DNA from: Nocardiaceae bacterium
Lineage (GTDB): Bacteria > Actinomycetota > Actinomycetes > Mycobacteriales > Mycobacteriaceae
Direction of reading: 5' to 3'
Assembly: GCA_021372355.1 (NCBI GenBank)
Contig: JAJFUQ010000182.1
Coordinates: forward strand, 1 to 37,258
DNA: 37,258 nucleotides
Shown here: piece by piece, positions 16,979 to 25,482 of the stretch
Layout of the letters: each line of letters starts with the position of its first letter
Position numbering within the stretch: position 1 is the stretch's first letter
Notes under the pieces: generated by a model
Told to the model about the DNA's origin: nothing
Database searches by the model: none
The model's input: the letters and a program-made list of their open reading frames with translations, nothing else
Position numbers and translations under genes: made by a program

Positions 16979-17428
16979 GTGCGCGCCGCCTGGGTCGTCC
17001 TTGTGTCGGCGCTGGCTGCCGCGTGCAACTCCCCGGCACCGGCCGATGACCACGCCGCGATTCGTCACGTGCTCGACCAATGGCCGAAGGACTTCGCCGC
17101 AAAGAGGATCGACCAGGTGTGCGGACTCTTCGCGCCGGACACCGTCGTCATCTACCCGGACAGTGCCGACCGCGACTACGCCGCCACGTGCGACCAGTTC
17201 CGTCGTGTCTTCAGTGGACCGAACACCTTCACCTACGCGGCACCGGAGATCCACGAGATCCTCGTCGACCACGACCTCGCCGTCGTGCGGCTGATCTGGC
17301 GGCTGGAAGTCCGCGACCCGCAAGGCGCAGTCCTCGAGAAGACGAACGAGAACGGCGTCGACGTCTTCGCGCGCCAGCCCGACGGCTCCTGGAAGATCCG
17401 CATCTCGCACGCGTTTCCGGTGCCATGA
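16979..17428 (+). CDS. Putative lipoprotein, SnoaL/DUF4440-like (NTF2 fold)
   Basis: 149 residues. A short signal peptide ends in LAAAC with probable lipidated Cys16; the lipobox is loose (Ala at -3). The rest reads as an NTF2-like/DUF4440 domain: HAAIRHVLDQWPKDFAAKR, VCGLFAPDTVVIYP and the terminal NGVDVFARQPDGSWKIRIS. Such domains are small ligand-binding or isomerase-like folds; no activity can be assigned. The GTG start lies just after the acyl-CoA synthetase and appears leaderless. Its stop overlaps the MFS start by 4 nt (ATGA), so the two are coupled. Confidence 0.78.
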   Translation: MRAAWVVLVSALAAACNSPAPADDHAAIRHVLDQWPKDFAAKRIDQVCGLFAPDTVVIYPDSADRDYAATCDQFRRVFSGPNTFTYAAPEIHEILVDHDLAVVRLIWRLEVRDPQGAVLEKTNENGVDVFARQPDGSWKIRISHAFPVP

Positions 17429-18726
17429 GCTCGCCCGGCGACTCGTTGATCGCACGCCTTGATCGAATCCCGATCTGGCCGTATGGCACACGCCTGCTGG
17501 TGATCATCGGCGCGGGGTACTTCTTCGCCTACTTCGACATCGTGACGATCGGGCTTGCGCTGCCGGTCATCACCGACCAGTTCCACATCTCGATATCCGC
17601 CGCATCGACGGCAGTGACGAGCAGCCTCGTCGGCTACATCGCCGGATCGCTTGCCGCGAGCCGACTGGCGGACCTGCGCGGTCGCCGCATCAGCCTGTTG
17701 CTGTCTGTCGGCATGTTCACCCTCGGCACGGTCGGCGCGGCTTTCAGCTTCACGCTTCCCTGGCTCGTCGGATTCCGGTTCCTCGCCGGTATGGGTATCG
17801 GGGCGGAGATCGCGGTTGTGACGACGTATGTCGGCGAGCTCGCCCCGGCCAGGCTGCGCGGTCGCGCGACGAGTCTCGTCGGGGTGATGGCGTTCGCCGG
17901 GTTCGCGGTGGTGCCCGTTGTCGCACGATTTCTCGTTCCTGCGTTCGACGACGGTTGGCGCGTGCTGTTCCTCGTCGGCGCTGCCGGTGGTCTGACCGTC
18001 GCATGGTTGCGGCGCAACATGCCGCCGTCCGCGCGGTGGCTCATCGCGCAAGGACGGTTCGATGAGGCCGAAAAGACTGTCACGGCTGCCGAACTTCACG
18101 CACAGAGTCGCCTTTCCGCAAAACTGCCCGTCATCCCGACCGTCGTGCCAGTGGCGCCGGTTCCCGTACGTAAGTACGTCCTGGCCCTCTTCACGGTCAT
18201 GTGGCTCATCTATTACGTCGGCAACTACGGCTGGCTGACGATGGCGCCGACGCTGCTGACGAAGCACGCCGGATACAGCCTCACGTCGAGCCTGACCTTC
18301 CTCGTCGTGACCGGAACCGGGTTCGTCGTCGGTGCCGGGCTGGCGGCGGTGACCGGCGACCGACTCAACCGAAAGCTCCTGAACGCCGGTGCGGCCACCG
18401 TCTGGTCCCTTGCGCTGCTGGCGATCGGTGTCATCGGAAGCCCTGCCGCGGTCATGATTTTCGGCTTCGTGTCGTCGGCGACCATCGGTTACCTCGTGCC
18501 GCTCATGTACGCCTACACGGCCGAGCATTTCCCCACGAACAGCCGTGCGACAAGCGTCGCGATCGCGGACGGAATCGGTCACCTCGGCGGAGCCGCGGCC
18601 CCTATCGCCGTGCTCTGGGCGGCGAACCGCAGCGGTTTCGTGGGCGCGTTCGTCCTCATGGCCGTGACGGGTGCCGTCACGGTGGCATTGTTGCTGCTCA
18701 TCCCCGCTCAAACCGCCGAAGGTTAA
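17425..18726 (+). CDS. MFS transporter, metabolite/sugar-H+ symporter type
   Basis: 433 residues with about 12 hydrophobic segments. MFS signatures: DLRGRRISLLLS after TM2, GAEIAVVTTYVGELAPARLRGRA between TM4 and TM5 (GELAPxxxRGR), and the central loop PSARWLIAQGRFDEAEK. The TM10-11 loop has EHFPTNSRATSVA. The pattern fits the sugar/aromatic-acid:H+ symporter group in the inner membrane; cargo unknown. The ATG at 17425 overlaps the stop of the NTF2-like lipoprotein gene. Confidence 0.9.
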   Translation: MSSPGDSLIARLDRIPIWPYGTRLLVIIGAGYFFAYFDIVTIGLALPVITDQFHISISAASTAVTSSLVGYIAGSLAASRLADLRGRRISLLLSVGMFTLGTVGAAFSFTLPWLVGFRFLAGMGIGAEIAVVTTYVGELAPARLRGRATSLVGVMAFAGFAVVPVVARFLVPAFDDGWRVLFLVGAAGGLTVAWLRRNMPPSARWLIAQGRFDEAEKTVTAAELHAQSRLSAKLPVIPTVVPVAPVPVRKYVLALFTVMWLIYYVGNYGWLTMAPTLLTKHAGYSLTSSLTFLVVTGTGFVVGAGLAAVTGDRLNRKLLNAGAATVWSLALLAIGVIGSPAAVMIFGFVSSATIGYLVPLMYAYTAEHFPTNSRATSVAIADGIGHLGGAAAPIAVLWAANRSGFVGAFVLMAVTGAVTVALLLLIPAQTAEG

Positions 18727-18727
18727 C

Positions 18728-18750
18728 GGCTCTTTTCCGTTCGAAAAGCC
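18728..18750 (+). terminator. Possible hairpin after the MFS gene
   Basis: GGCTCTTTTC and GAAAAGCC can pair with one bulge across CGTTC. It begins 2 nt after the MFS stop. Weak. Confidence 0.3.
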
Positions 18751-18846
18751 CGCGTGAGGCAATCGCGAAAATCGGACACCAAGAACCAAGATCGGCCTAC
18801 GCTTGCCACGGCACCCTGCCGCGATCTTGAACTCAGGGAGACCCTG

Positions 18847-20472
18847 ATGAAGAACTTCCCCACAGGTATCCAGCTCGCAGGCGGCCGACTCCGCCGTCGT
18901 CGATCGGCCCTGCCCATCGCACTGCTCGCGACCGCCGCGCTCGCGGCTGGCTGCTCATCGTCCGACGGGTACTCGCTGGACCCCCCGAAGAACGAAGCGC
19001 CTCCGATGGAGGAGGCCGGCAGCCAGCTGCCGGACGACAGCGTCAACAAGGCACTGGCCAAACTCGACGATCTCATCAACGACACGCTGAAGAAGTCGGG
19101 TGTGCCGGGCGTCGCCACCGCCGTCGTGCACGAAGGGAAGATCGTCTACGCAAAGGGATTCGGCGTTCGGAATGTCGAACACCCGGACCAGAAGGTCGAC
19201 GCGGACACCGTCTTCCAGCTCGCGTCGGTATCGAAGTCCGTCACGTCGACCGTCGTGGCCGCGGAGATCGCCAAGGGCAACGTCACGTGGGATACGCGCG
19301 TCACCGAATCGATGCCCGACTTCCAGCTCGCCGATCCCTGGGTCTCGACGCACGTCACGGTCGGCGACGGACTGTCCCACCGCACGGGCCTACCCGGCGC
19401 CGCGGGTGACAAGCTCGAAGACCTCGGCTATGACCGAAGCTATGTCCTCGGCCATCTGAGGCTTCACAAGCTGAACCCCTTCCGGATCTCGTACGCCTAC
19501 TCGAACTTCGGATACACGATGGGTGCGGAAGCAGTCGCGAAGAAGGCCGGGAAAGAATGGGCCGACCTCGCCGCGGACGACATCTACAAGCCGCTCGGGA
19601 TGAATTCGACGAGTTCGTGGTTCAAGGACTTCGAGAAGCGGGAGAACCGCGCGACACTGCACCAGAAGATCGACGGGAAGTTCGTGCCCGGCCTCGTTCG
19701 CGACCCCGATCAACAGGACCCCGCGGGCGGTGTCAGCTCGTCGGTCAACGATATGGCGAAGTGGCTGCAGCTCGTTCTCGGCGACGGAACCTTCGAGGGC
19801 AAGCAGATCTACAAGCCGGAAGACTTCCAGCCGGCCGCAACCGTACAGATCGTGGCGAGGCAGCCGAAGAACTTGGAGTCCCGAGCCGGTTTCTACGGCT
19901 TCGGATGGAACGTCCTGACGGGGCTGACCGGACGAACCGGCTTCAACCACTCCGGCGCGTTCGTGTCCGGTGCGGCGACCAACGTGTCGGTCATCCCGTC
20001 CGCCAAGGTCGCCATCGTCACCCTGACGAACGCCTGGCCGTTCGGAGTCCCGGAGACGATCAACGACAGCTTCACCGACCTCGTGCAGTACGGCTCGATC
20101 AAGCTCGACTACCTGAGCCTCATGAGCCAAGTGATGGCGCCCCTGCTCGCGCCGGTCGGGTCCCTGGTCGGTCAGAAGGCCCCGGCCAACGCCAAGCCGG
20201 CCAAGGCGAACGCGGATTACGTCGGCACGTACGGCAACGACTACTACGGTCCCGCCGCGATCCGCGAGAAGGACGGCGGTCTCGAACTCGCGATGGGCAA
20301 GGGCCTCGAAAAGACGCACAAGCTCACCCACTGGGACGGCGACACCTTCACATTCGACCTCGACACCGAGAACGCACCGCCGGGATCGATCTCGAAGGCG
20401 ACGTTCGAAGGCAACACCCTCAAGCTCGAGTACTACGACGACGATGGTATGGGCACGTTCACGAAGGAATAG
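18847..20472 (+). CDS. Serine beta-lactamase-fold lipoprotein, catalytically intact
   Basis: 541 residues. Lipobox LAAGC with Cys36. Class C/penicillin-binding-type fold with all three motifs: SxxK as S127-V-S-K130 (LASVSKS), Y218-S-N220 (SYAYSNFGY) and an HSG third motif (GFNHSGAFVSG). A C-terminal extension of about 110 residues (from about 430, NADYVGTYGNDYYG) resembles DUF3471-type beta domains. It probably acts outside the membrane as an esterase or peptidase; the substrate is unknown. AGGGAG at 18835-18840 precedes the ATG with 6-nt spacing. Four nt separate it from the next gene, a related but motif-less lipoprotein, so an active/inactive pair is co-transcribed. Confidence 0.9.
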   Translation: MKNFPTGIQLAGGRLRRRRSALPIALLATAALAAGCSSSDGYSLDPPKNEAPPMEEAGSQLPDDSVNKALAKLDDLINDTLKKSGVPGVATAVVHEGKIVYAKGFGVRNVEHPDQKVDADTVFQLASVSKSVTSTVVAAEIAKGNVTWDTRVTESMPDFQLADPWVSTHVTVGDGLSHRTGLPGAAGDKLEDLGYDRSYVLGHLRLHKLNPFRISYAYSNFGYTMGAEAVAKKAGKEWADLAADDIYKPLGMNSTSSWFKDFEKRENRATLHQKIDGKFVPGLVRDPDQQDPAGGVSSSVNDMAKWLQLVLGDGTFEGKQIYKPEDFQPAATVQIVARQPKNLESRAGFYGFGWNVLTGLTGRTGFNHSGAFVSGAATNVSVIPSAKVAIVTLTNAWPFGVPETINDSFTDLVQYGSIKLDYLSLMSQVMAPLLAPVGSLVGQKAPANAKPAKANADYVGTYGNDYYGPAAIREKDGGLELAMGKGLEKTHKLTHWDGDTFTFDLDTENAPPGSISKATFEGNTLKLEYYDDDGMGTFTKE

Positions 20473-20476
20473 GGCG

Positions 20477-21724
20477 ATGTTCCGAAAGATCGTCGTGGCC
20501 GGGTGCGCCGCCGCTTTGGTGGCGGCGTGCACGTCCAACAACGGCTCGCCGTCGTCGGAGTCGGCGGCGAAGTCCGCGGACCCGGCTAAGGCTGCCCAGA
20601 TCACGCAGCTCGTCGACGACTACATGAACGAAGCGCACCTGAAGTCTGTGCTTCTCAAAGTGTCGGTGGATGGCAAGGACATCATCACGAGGGCCTTCGG
20701 CGAGTCCATGACCGGCGTACCCGCCACGACCGACATGCATTTCCGCAACGGTGCGGTCGCCATCTCGTACGTATCCACCCTGCTGATGGTTCTCGTCGAC
20801 GAGAAGAAAGTCAGCCTCGACGACAAGGTGTCGAAATACCTGCCTGACCTGCCTAACGTCGAGAACGTCACGCTCGGCGAGCTCGCGCAGATGACGTCGG
20901 GAGTCCACGACTTCGTGCTGGGCAACCCCGAGTTCGACACGATCGCGAACGCCGACCCGTACAAAGCGTGGACGACAGAAGAGCAGCTGAATCTCGCGAT
21001 CCACAAGCCTCTGTGGTTCGAGCCCGGGACCAACTTCAGCTATGCCCACACCAACTACGTGGTGCTCGGGCTCGCCCTCGAAAAGGCGACCGGCAAAAAG
21101 ATGGCCGACCTCCTCAAGGAGAAGGTGCTCGATCCACTCGGGCTGAAGAACACCAGGTCGAGTGACACCGCCGAGATCCAGCAGCCGGTGTTGCACGCTT
21201 TCACATCGGAGCGACGGGCGTACTTCAACATTCCCCCGGACCAGACGCTCTACGAAGAGTCGACGTACTGGAACCCCTCGTGGACGATCAACCACGGCGC
21301 GATCCAGACCACGGACATCACTGATCTGCACACCACGGCGATTGCCATCGGTACCGGAAAGCTGCTGTCACCGGAGTCGTACCAGAAGATGGTGACCACT
21401 GACCTTCGCGGCAAGACGAAGCCAGTCGCAGGGTGCTTCACCTGCGTACAGCTCAACGACTACCGCACGTATGGTCTCGGAGTCTGGATCACCGGCGACT
21501 GGATCTTCCAGAACCCGCTCTTCTGGGGTTACGCAGCGGTCGACGCCTACCTGCCGAAAGGCAAGGTCGCGATTGCGGTTGCGGTCACCTATGAACCAGA
21601 GGCTTTCGACAGTCAGGGCGGGTACAAGAATGGTGGCGACGCGCTGTTCCGCAAGATCGGTGCGCTCCTTGCGCCCGAGGACGCTCCCCCAGTAGCAGCG
21701 ACGTCAGAGACTCAGGGGAACTAG
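20477..21724 (+). CDS. Beta-lactamase-fold lipoprotein lacking catalytic motifs (pseudoenzyme A)
   Basis: 415 residues. Lipobox with Cys18 (LVAAC). The fold is recognisable (SLDDKVSKYLPDLP, LAQMTSG, FSYAHTNYVVLGLALEKATG), but SxxK is G-A93-V-A-I96, so both the nucleophile and the general base are gone. YxN is Y189-A-H191, and no H/K-T/S-G is seen where the third motif should be (QNPLFWGYAA). It probably cannot hydrolyse by the family mechanism and may bind muropeptides, lipids or a protein partner. Very similar to pseudoenzyme B at 22532-23791. Second gene of an operon with the intact enzyme at 18847. Confidence 0.88.
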   Translation: MFRKIVVAGCAAALVAACTSNNGSPSSESAAKSADPAKAAQITQLVDDYMNEAHLKSVLLKVSVDGKDIITRAFGESMTGVPATTDMHFRNGAVAISYVSTLLMVLVDEKKVSLDDKVSKYLPDLPNVENVTLGELAQMTSGVHDFVLGNPEFDTIANADPYKAWTTEEQLNLAIHKPLWFEPGTNFSYAHTNYVVLGLALEKATGKKMADLLKEKVLDPLGLKNTRSSDTAEIQQPVLHAFTSERRAYFNIPPDQTLYEESTYWNPSWTINHGAIQTTDITDLHTTAIAIGTGKLLSPESYQKMVTTDLRGKTKPVAGCFTCVQLNDYRTYGLGVWITGDWIFQNPLFWGYAAVDAYLPKGKVAIAVAVTYEPEAFDSQGGYKNGGDALFRKIGALLAPEDAPPVAATSETQGN

Positions 21725-21733
21725 CCCGAATCG

Positions 21734-21770
21734 TGACGATTGGCCTGCAGAATTCGCAGGGCAATCGTCA
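21734..21770. terminator. Bidirectional terminator hairpin
   Basis: A 15-bp stem with one mismatch: 21734-21748 (TGACGATTGGCCTGC) pairs with 21756-21770 across a 7-nt loop. It lies between convergent genes and covers the last codon of the methyltransferase gene. Confidence 0.65.
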
Positions 21771-22535
21771 GAATCTGCGGAGCTCGGCACGCAACTGGAG
21801 AAAGCGGAACAATCCCGGCTTCCCGACGATCGCTTCGTACCGCTCGACAACCTCGTCGACGAAGGCGGGGCGGTCTGCTTCCGGCAGTTTCGAAGTCCAG
21901 TCTGTGAACCCCACGGTGCACCACCGGGTGAACTCCTCGCGGGAGGCGAAGTCCCATTCCCGATCAACCACGGAGCGGCTCACGACCTCGAGTCCCGCAT
22001 CCCCGACGACCGATGGCAGAGAGTCGGGATCGATGTGGACATACGGCGGCTCGAATCCCGACAAAGCCGATGACCAGCGCGAATCGCGAGCGACGTCCAT
22101 GGCCACGTCCTCGACACTCGGCCGCTCTCCGTCGCACACATACTGAACCAGCACGCGTCCTCCAGGCTTCAGTGCCGCCGCAATATTGCGGTACGCACGT
22201 ACCTGATCCCGCACCCAATGCAGCGCATTGAACGACACCACGAGGTCGAACTCCCGCGGGTACTCCATCGTCAAGACGTCACCGGTCTCGAACCTGACAT
22301 TCGGCTGGTCGCCCGCGGATCGCGCGGCCGAGATCATCCGAGGCGACGGGTCGACGCCGAGCACCGAACCGTCCGTGACCTTCGCAGCGATCAGTCGCGT
22401 GACATATCCATCGCCGCAGCCGACGTCAAGGACACGTTCATCGCCGGCGACGCTGACCGTCTCCAGCGATGCCGTGGCCATGGCCCGCTGTAACCCACTG
22501 ATGTGGGCGTAGCCGGCACCGTCCCAGTCGGTCAA
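21768..22535 (-). CDS. Class I SAM-dependent methyltransferase
   Basis: 255 residues. SAM motif I is VLDVGCGDGYVTRLI (about 35-49), the acidic residue after strand 2 lies in GVDPSP, and motif IV is FDLVVSFNALHWV followed by LKPGGRVLV. It resembles trans-aconitate/ubiquinone-type small-molecule methyltransferases; substrate unknown. The TTG start at 22535 overlaps the stop of the upstream pseudoenzyme gene (TTGA), with AGGGGG just ahead, so translation is probably coupled to it. Confidence 0.85.
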   Translation of the reverse strand: MTDWDGAGYAHISGLQRAMATASLETVSVAGDERVLDVGCGDGYVTRLIAAKVTDGSVLGVDPSPRMISAARSAGDQPNVRFETGDVLTMEYPREFDLVVSFNALHWVRDQVRAYRNIAAALKPGGRVLVQYVCDGERPSVEDVAMDVARDSRWSSALSGFEPPYVHIDPDSLPSVVGDAGLEVVSRSVVDREWDFASREEFTRWCTVGFTDWTSKLPEADRPAFVDEVVERYEAIVGKPGLFRFLQLRAELRRF

Positions 22536-23791
22536 TTGCCCCCTGTCGTGCCCGTCGGCGGCGCGTCGTCCGGCGCGAGTTGTTTTCCGATGAGCCGGAA
22601 CAGAGCATCTCCGCCGTTCCCATACTGACCTTCAGCATTGAACGCTTCCGGCTTGTAGGTGACCGCGACCGCGATCGCGATCTTGTGCTTCGGCAGATAG
22701 GCGTTCACCGCTGCATAGCCATAGAAGAGCGGGTTCTGGTAGAGCCATTCGCCCGAGATCCACAGTCCGAGGCCGTAGGTCTGGAACTCGTTGAGCGGTC
22801 GGCAGTTCACGCAGCCCGGTAGCGATGTCGTCTTTCCACGGAGGTCTGTCGTCGTCATCAGCTTGTACGACTCCGGCGAGAGCAACTTGCCGGTTCCCAC
22901 CGCGACCGCGCTCTTCTCGAGGTCGTAGATGTTCGACGTCTGAATAGCACCGTGTGCGATCGTCCACGAGGGGTTCCAGTACGTCGACTCTTCGTAGAAC
23001 TGCTGGTCAGCCGGGATGTTGAAGAATCCCCGGCGCTCGGAGCTGAACGCGTGCAATACCGGCTGCGGGATCTCGGCCGTCAGATTCGGCTTGGTGTTCT
23101 TCAAGTCCAGCGGGTCGAGGACCTCTTGCTGAAGTGCATCGGCGAGCGGCTTGCCGGTCACCTTCTCCATGACGAGTCCGAGGATGACGTAGTTGGTGTG
23201 CGCGTAGTCCCAGTTGGTGCCGGGTTTGTACCAAAGGGGCTTGTTGATCGCGAAATCCAATTGCTCCTGGGTCGTCCACATCCGGTACGGGTTGGCGATC
23301 GCTTGCTCGCCGAACTCCTGGTTGCCGATGACGAAGTCCTGGTAGCCCGACGTCATCTGAGCGAGCTGGTGAATCGTCACCTCGTCGGCGTGCGGGATGT
23401 CCGGCAAGTACTTCGAGAGCTTGTCGTCGAGGCTCATCTTCTTCTGGTCGACGAGTTTGAGCAGCAGCGTCGACATATACGCGATCGCGACCGCTCCATT
23501 GCGGAAGTGCATGTCCGTGGTCGCGGGTACACCGGTCATCGACTCACCACGTGCCGCGGTGACGATCTCCTTGCCGTCGATCGTCACACGAACGATCACG
23601 GCCTTGAGGTGCGCTTCCTTCATGTAGTCATCGACGATCTTCATGACGTCGTCGGCCTTGGCCTTGTCCTGCGTGGAGAACGTCGATCCGGCCGCGGGAC
23701 TTTCCGATCCCGGTGAAGAGCCGTTGGAACTGCAACCTGCGACGAGGGCGAGCGCGCACGCGGAAACCAGAACTCGTCGTTTGAAGGACAT
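22532..23791 (-). CDS. Beta-lactamase-fold lipoprotein lacking catalytic motifs (pseudoenzyme B)
   Basis: 419 residues. Lipobox LVAGC with Cys20. It is a close paralogue of the gene at 20477: both contain ESMTGVPATTDMHFRNGAVA. SxxK is replaced by G-A100-V-A-I103 and YxN by Y196-A-H198, and the C-terminal third motif is absent (QNPLFYGYAA). The paralogues diverge elsewhere, yet the altered motif positions are the same; this argues for a conserved non-catalytic role rather than decay. It heads an operon with the methyltransferase and is divergent from the FAD monooxygenase at 23875 (83 nt between starts). Confidence 0.88.
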   Translation of the reverse strand: MSFKRRVLVSACALALVAGCSSNGSSPGSESPAAGSTFSTQDKAKADDVMKIVDDYMKEAHLKAVIVRVTIDGKEIVTAARGESMTGVPATTDMHFRNGAVAIAYMSTLLLKLVDQKKMSLDDKLSKYLPDIPHADEVTIHQLAQMTSGYQDFVIGNQEFGEQAIANPYRMWTTQEQLDFAINKPLWYKPGTNWDYAHTNYVILGLVMEKVTGKPLADALQQEVLDPLDLKNTKPNLTAEIPQPVLHAFSSERRGFFNIPADQQFYEESTYWNPSWTIAHGAIQTSNIYDLEKSAVAVGTGKLLSPESYKLMTTTDLRGKTTSLPGCVNCRPLNEFQTYGLGLWISGEWLYQNPLFYGYAAVNAYLPKHKIAIAVAVTYKPEAFNAEGQYGNGGDALFRLIGKQLAPDDAPPTGTTGGN

Positions 23792-23874
23792 ACGACGAGT
23801 GTGGGCGCAAGATCACTTGTGACGTGTCCGTTTTGGACTTATTCGATCTTCAATTTGTCGCGGAGGGCATCGCC

Positions 23875-25473
23875 ATGTCCGACATTGATGTTCTCATCGC
23901 CGGTGCTGGCCCGATCGGCCTCACTGCCGCCATCGAACTGAGCCGCCGCGCAGTCCGATTCCGGATCGTCGATCCCCTGCTCGAACCACTTCAATACGCC
24001 AAAGCGGTGGGCGTCCAACCGCGCACGATCGAGATCTTCGAAGGAATGGGCGTCGCTCGCCAGATCCTCGATGCCTCCATTCCGTTGATCGGTCAGCTCG
24101 TTTACGTGAACGGTGAACCCACCGGACGAATGGAAATGTCCCTGCCCTCGGATGTGCCGTTCGAGTCCATCGGGATCCCGCAGTATGCGACCGAGAGGGT
24201 CCTGACCGAGCATCTTCGGTCACTCGGTGGGCACGTCGAGCGAGGCACCCAACTGACCGCGTTCACGCAGGACGACGACGGCGTGACCGCCACGCTGACG
24301 TCCGATCGTGGCGAGGAGACAGTCCACGCGCGGTATCTCATCGGCTGCGATGGCGCGCACAGCATTGTGCGAAAGACGTTGGGCCTGACGTTCGAAGGCG
24401 GGGCCTTCACCGAGCAGTACATGCTGGGTGACGTCGAGGTCGACTGGTCGCTACCCCGCGGGTACGCGATCCGCGCGACGCACCAGACCGACGGCAAGGT
24501 CGACGACGCGCTCATCTGCATTCCACTGCCGGGCCGCCACCGCTATCGCATGTCGATGCTCGTGCCCGACGAGCTAGCCTCGGCGCCCGCGGGCGACAAG
24601 ATCGCCCACGGTTTCGAGGGATCGCGGAAACCTGAACTCCACCACATTCAGGCCGTTCTCGATCGGCTCGCTCCCGAGCCGACAACCGCTTCGAATCTGC
24701 GCTGGTCATCGGTGTTCCGGATCAGTCACCGAATCGTGGACGCGTATTCGAAGGGGCGCGTCTTCATCGCCGGCGACGCCGCCCACATCCACCCGCCGAC
24801 CGGCGCGCAGGGCATGAACACCGGAATCCAGGACGCACACAACCTGGCGTGGAAACTCGCGCTGGCCGTCGATGGGATCGCGGCCGACGGACTCCTGGAC
24901 AGTTATGACGCCGAGCGGCGTCCGGTGGGCGAGGAAGTCGTCGGGCGTACGGTCCGAAACGCGCGGGAAGGCATCGGCGCCGGTCAAAGTGATCCGACAT
25001 ACGTGGCGCGTCGTGAAGCCCAACTGCTGATCGATTACTCGGACAGCCCCATCGTCACCCAGACTCTCGCCGCGGGCGAAGGTCCGGTGCCGGGGACCCG
25101 CGCCCCTGATGCGACGGGTCTGCGCCGCGAGTCCATGGTTCCCGATGTCCGGCTGTATTCGCAGCTCAGCCGACGCGACCACACGACGCTGATCTACGCG
25201 AACGACGGCGCTGACGTGAACGCGTTCGAGAACCTGGCGGATCTCATCACCACCACCGCGCACGGGCGGATGGATGTGTACGTCGTCGCAGCACCCGACG
25301 CCGAACTCGACGACACGACGCTTCCGGTACTGCGCGACGCCGCAGGTGAATTCGCACGCTTGTACTCCCCGAGCCCGTCGGAGGCGTTCGTGCTTCGTCC
25401 CGACGGCTACCTCGGCTACCGCGGCGATTCCGCGGCGGGAATCGCCGAGCACCTCCGGCGAATCTTCCGCTAG
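23875..25473 (+). CDS. FAD-dependent aromatic monooxygenase (PheA/MhpA type)
   Basis: 532 residues of a class A flavoprotein hydroxylase. FAD motif GAGPIG near residue 10, the DG motif GCDGAHSIVRKTLG near 162, and the GD motif VFIAGDAAHIHPPTGAQGMN near 298. About 150 C-terminal residues form the thioredoxin-like dimerisation domain of this subgroup. It would hydroxylate a phenolic or polyketide-like substrate with NAD(P)H and O2; the substrate is unknown. The ATG at 23875 has GGAGG at 23862-23866. Divergent from pseudoenzyme B, and its end lies 9 nt from the convergent pseudoenzyme C. Confidence 0.9.
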   Translation: MSDIDVLIAGAGPIGLTAAIELSRRAVRFRIVDPLLEPLQYAKAVGVQPRTIEIFEGMGVARQILDASIPLIGQLVYVNGEPTGRMEMSLPSDVPFESIGIPQYATERVLTEHLRSLGGHVERGTQLTAFTQDDDGVTATLTSDRGEETVHARYLIGCDGAHSIVRKTLGLTFEGGAFTEQYMLGDVEVDWSLPRGYAIRATHQTDGKVDDALICIPLPGRHRYRMSMLVPDELASAPAGDKIAHGFEGSRKPELHHIQAVLDRLAPEPTTASNLRWSSVFRISHRIVDAYSKGRVFIAGDAAHIHPPTGAQGMNTGIQDAHNLAWKLALAVDGIAADGLLDSYDAERRPVGEEVVGRTVRNAREGIGAGQSDPTYVARREAQLLIDYSDSPIVTQTLAAGEGPVPGTRAPDATGLRRESMVPDVRLYSQLSRRDHTTLIYANDGADVNAFENLADLITTTAHGRMDVYVVAAPDAELDDTTLPVLRDAAGEFARLYSPSPSEAFVLRPDGYLGYRGDSAAGIAEHLRRIFR

Positions 25474-25482
25474 CTGATCGGG

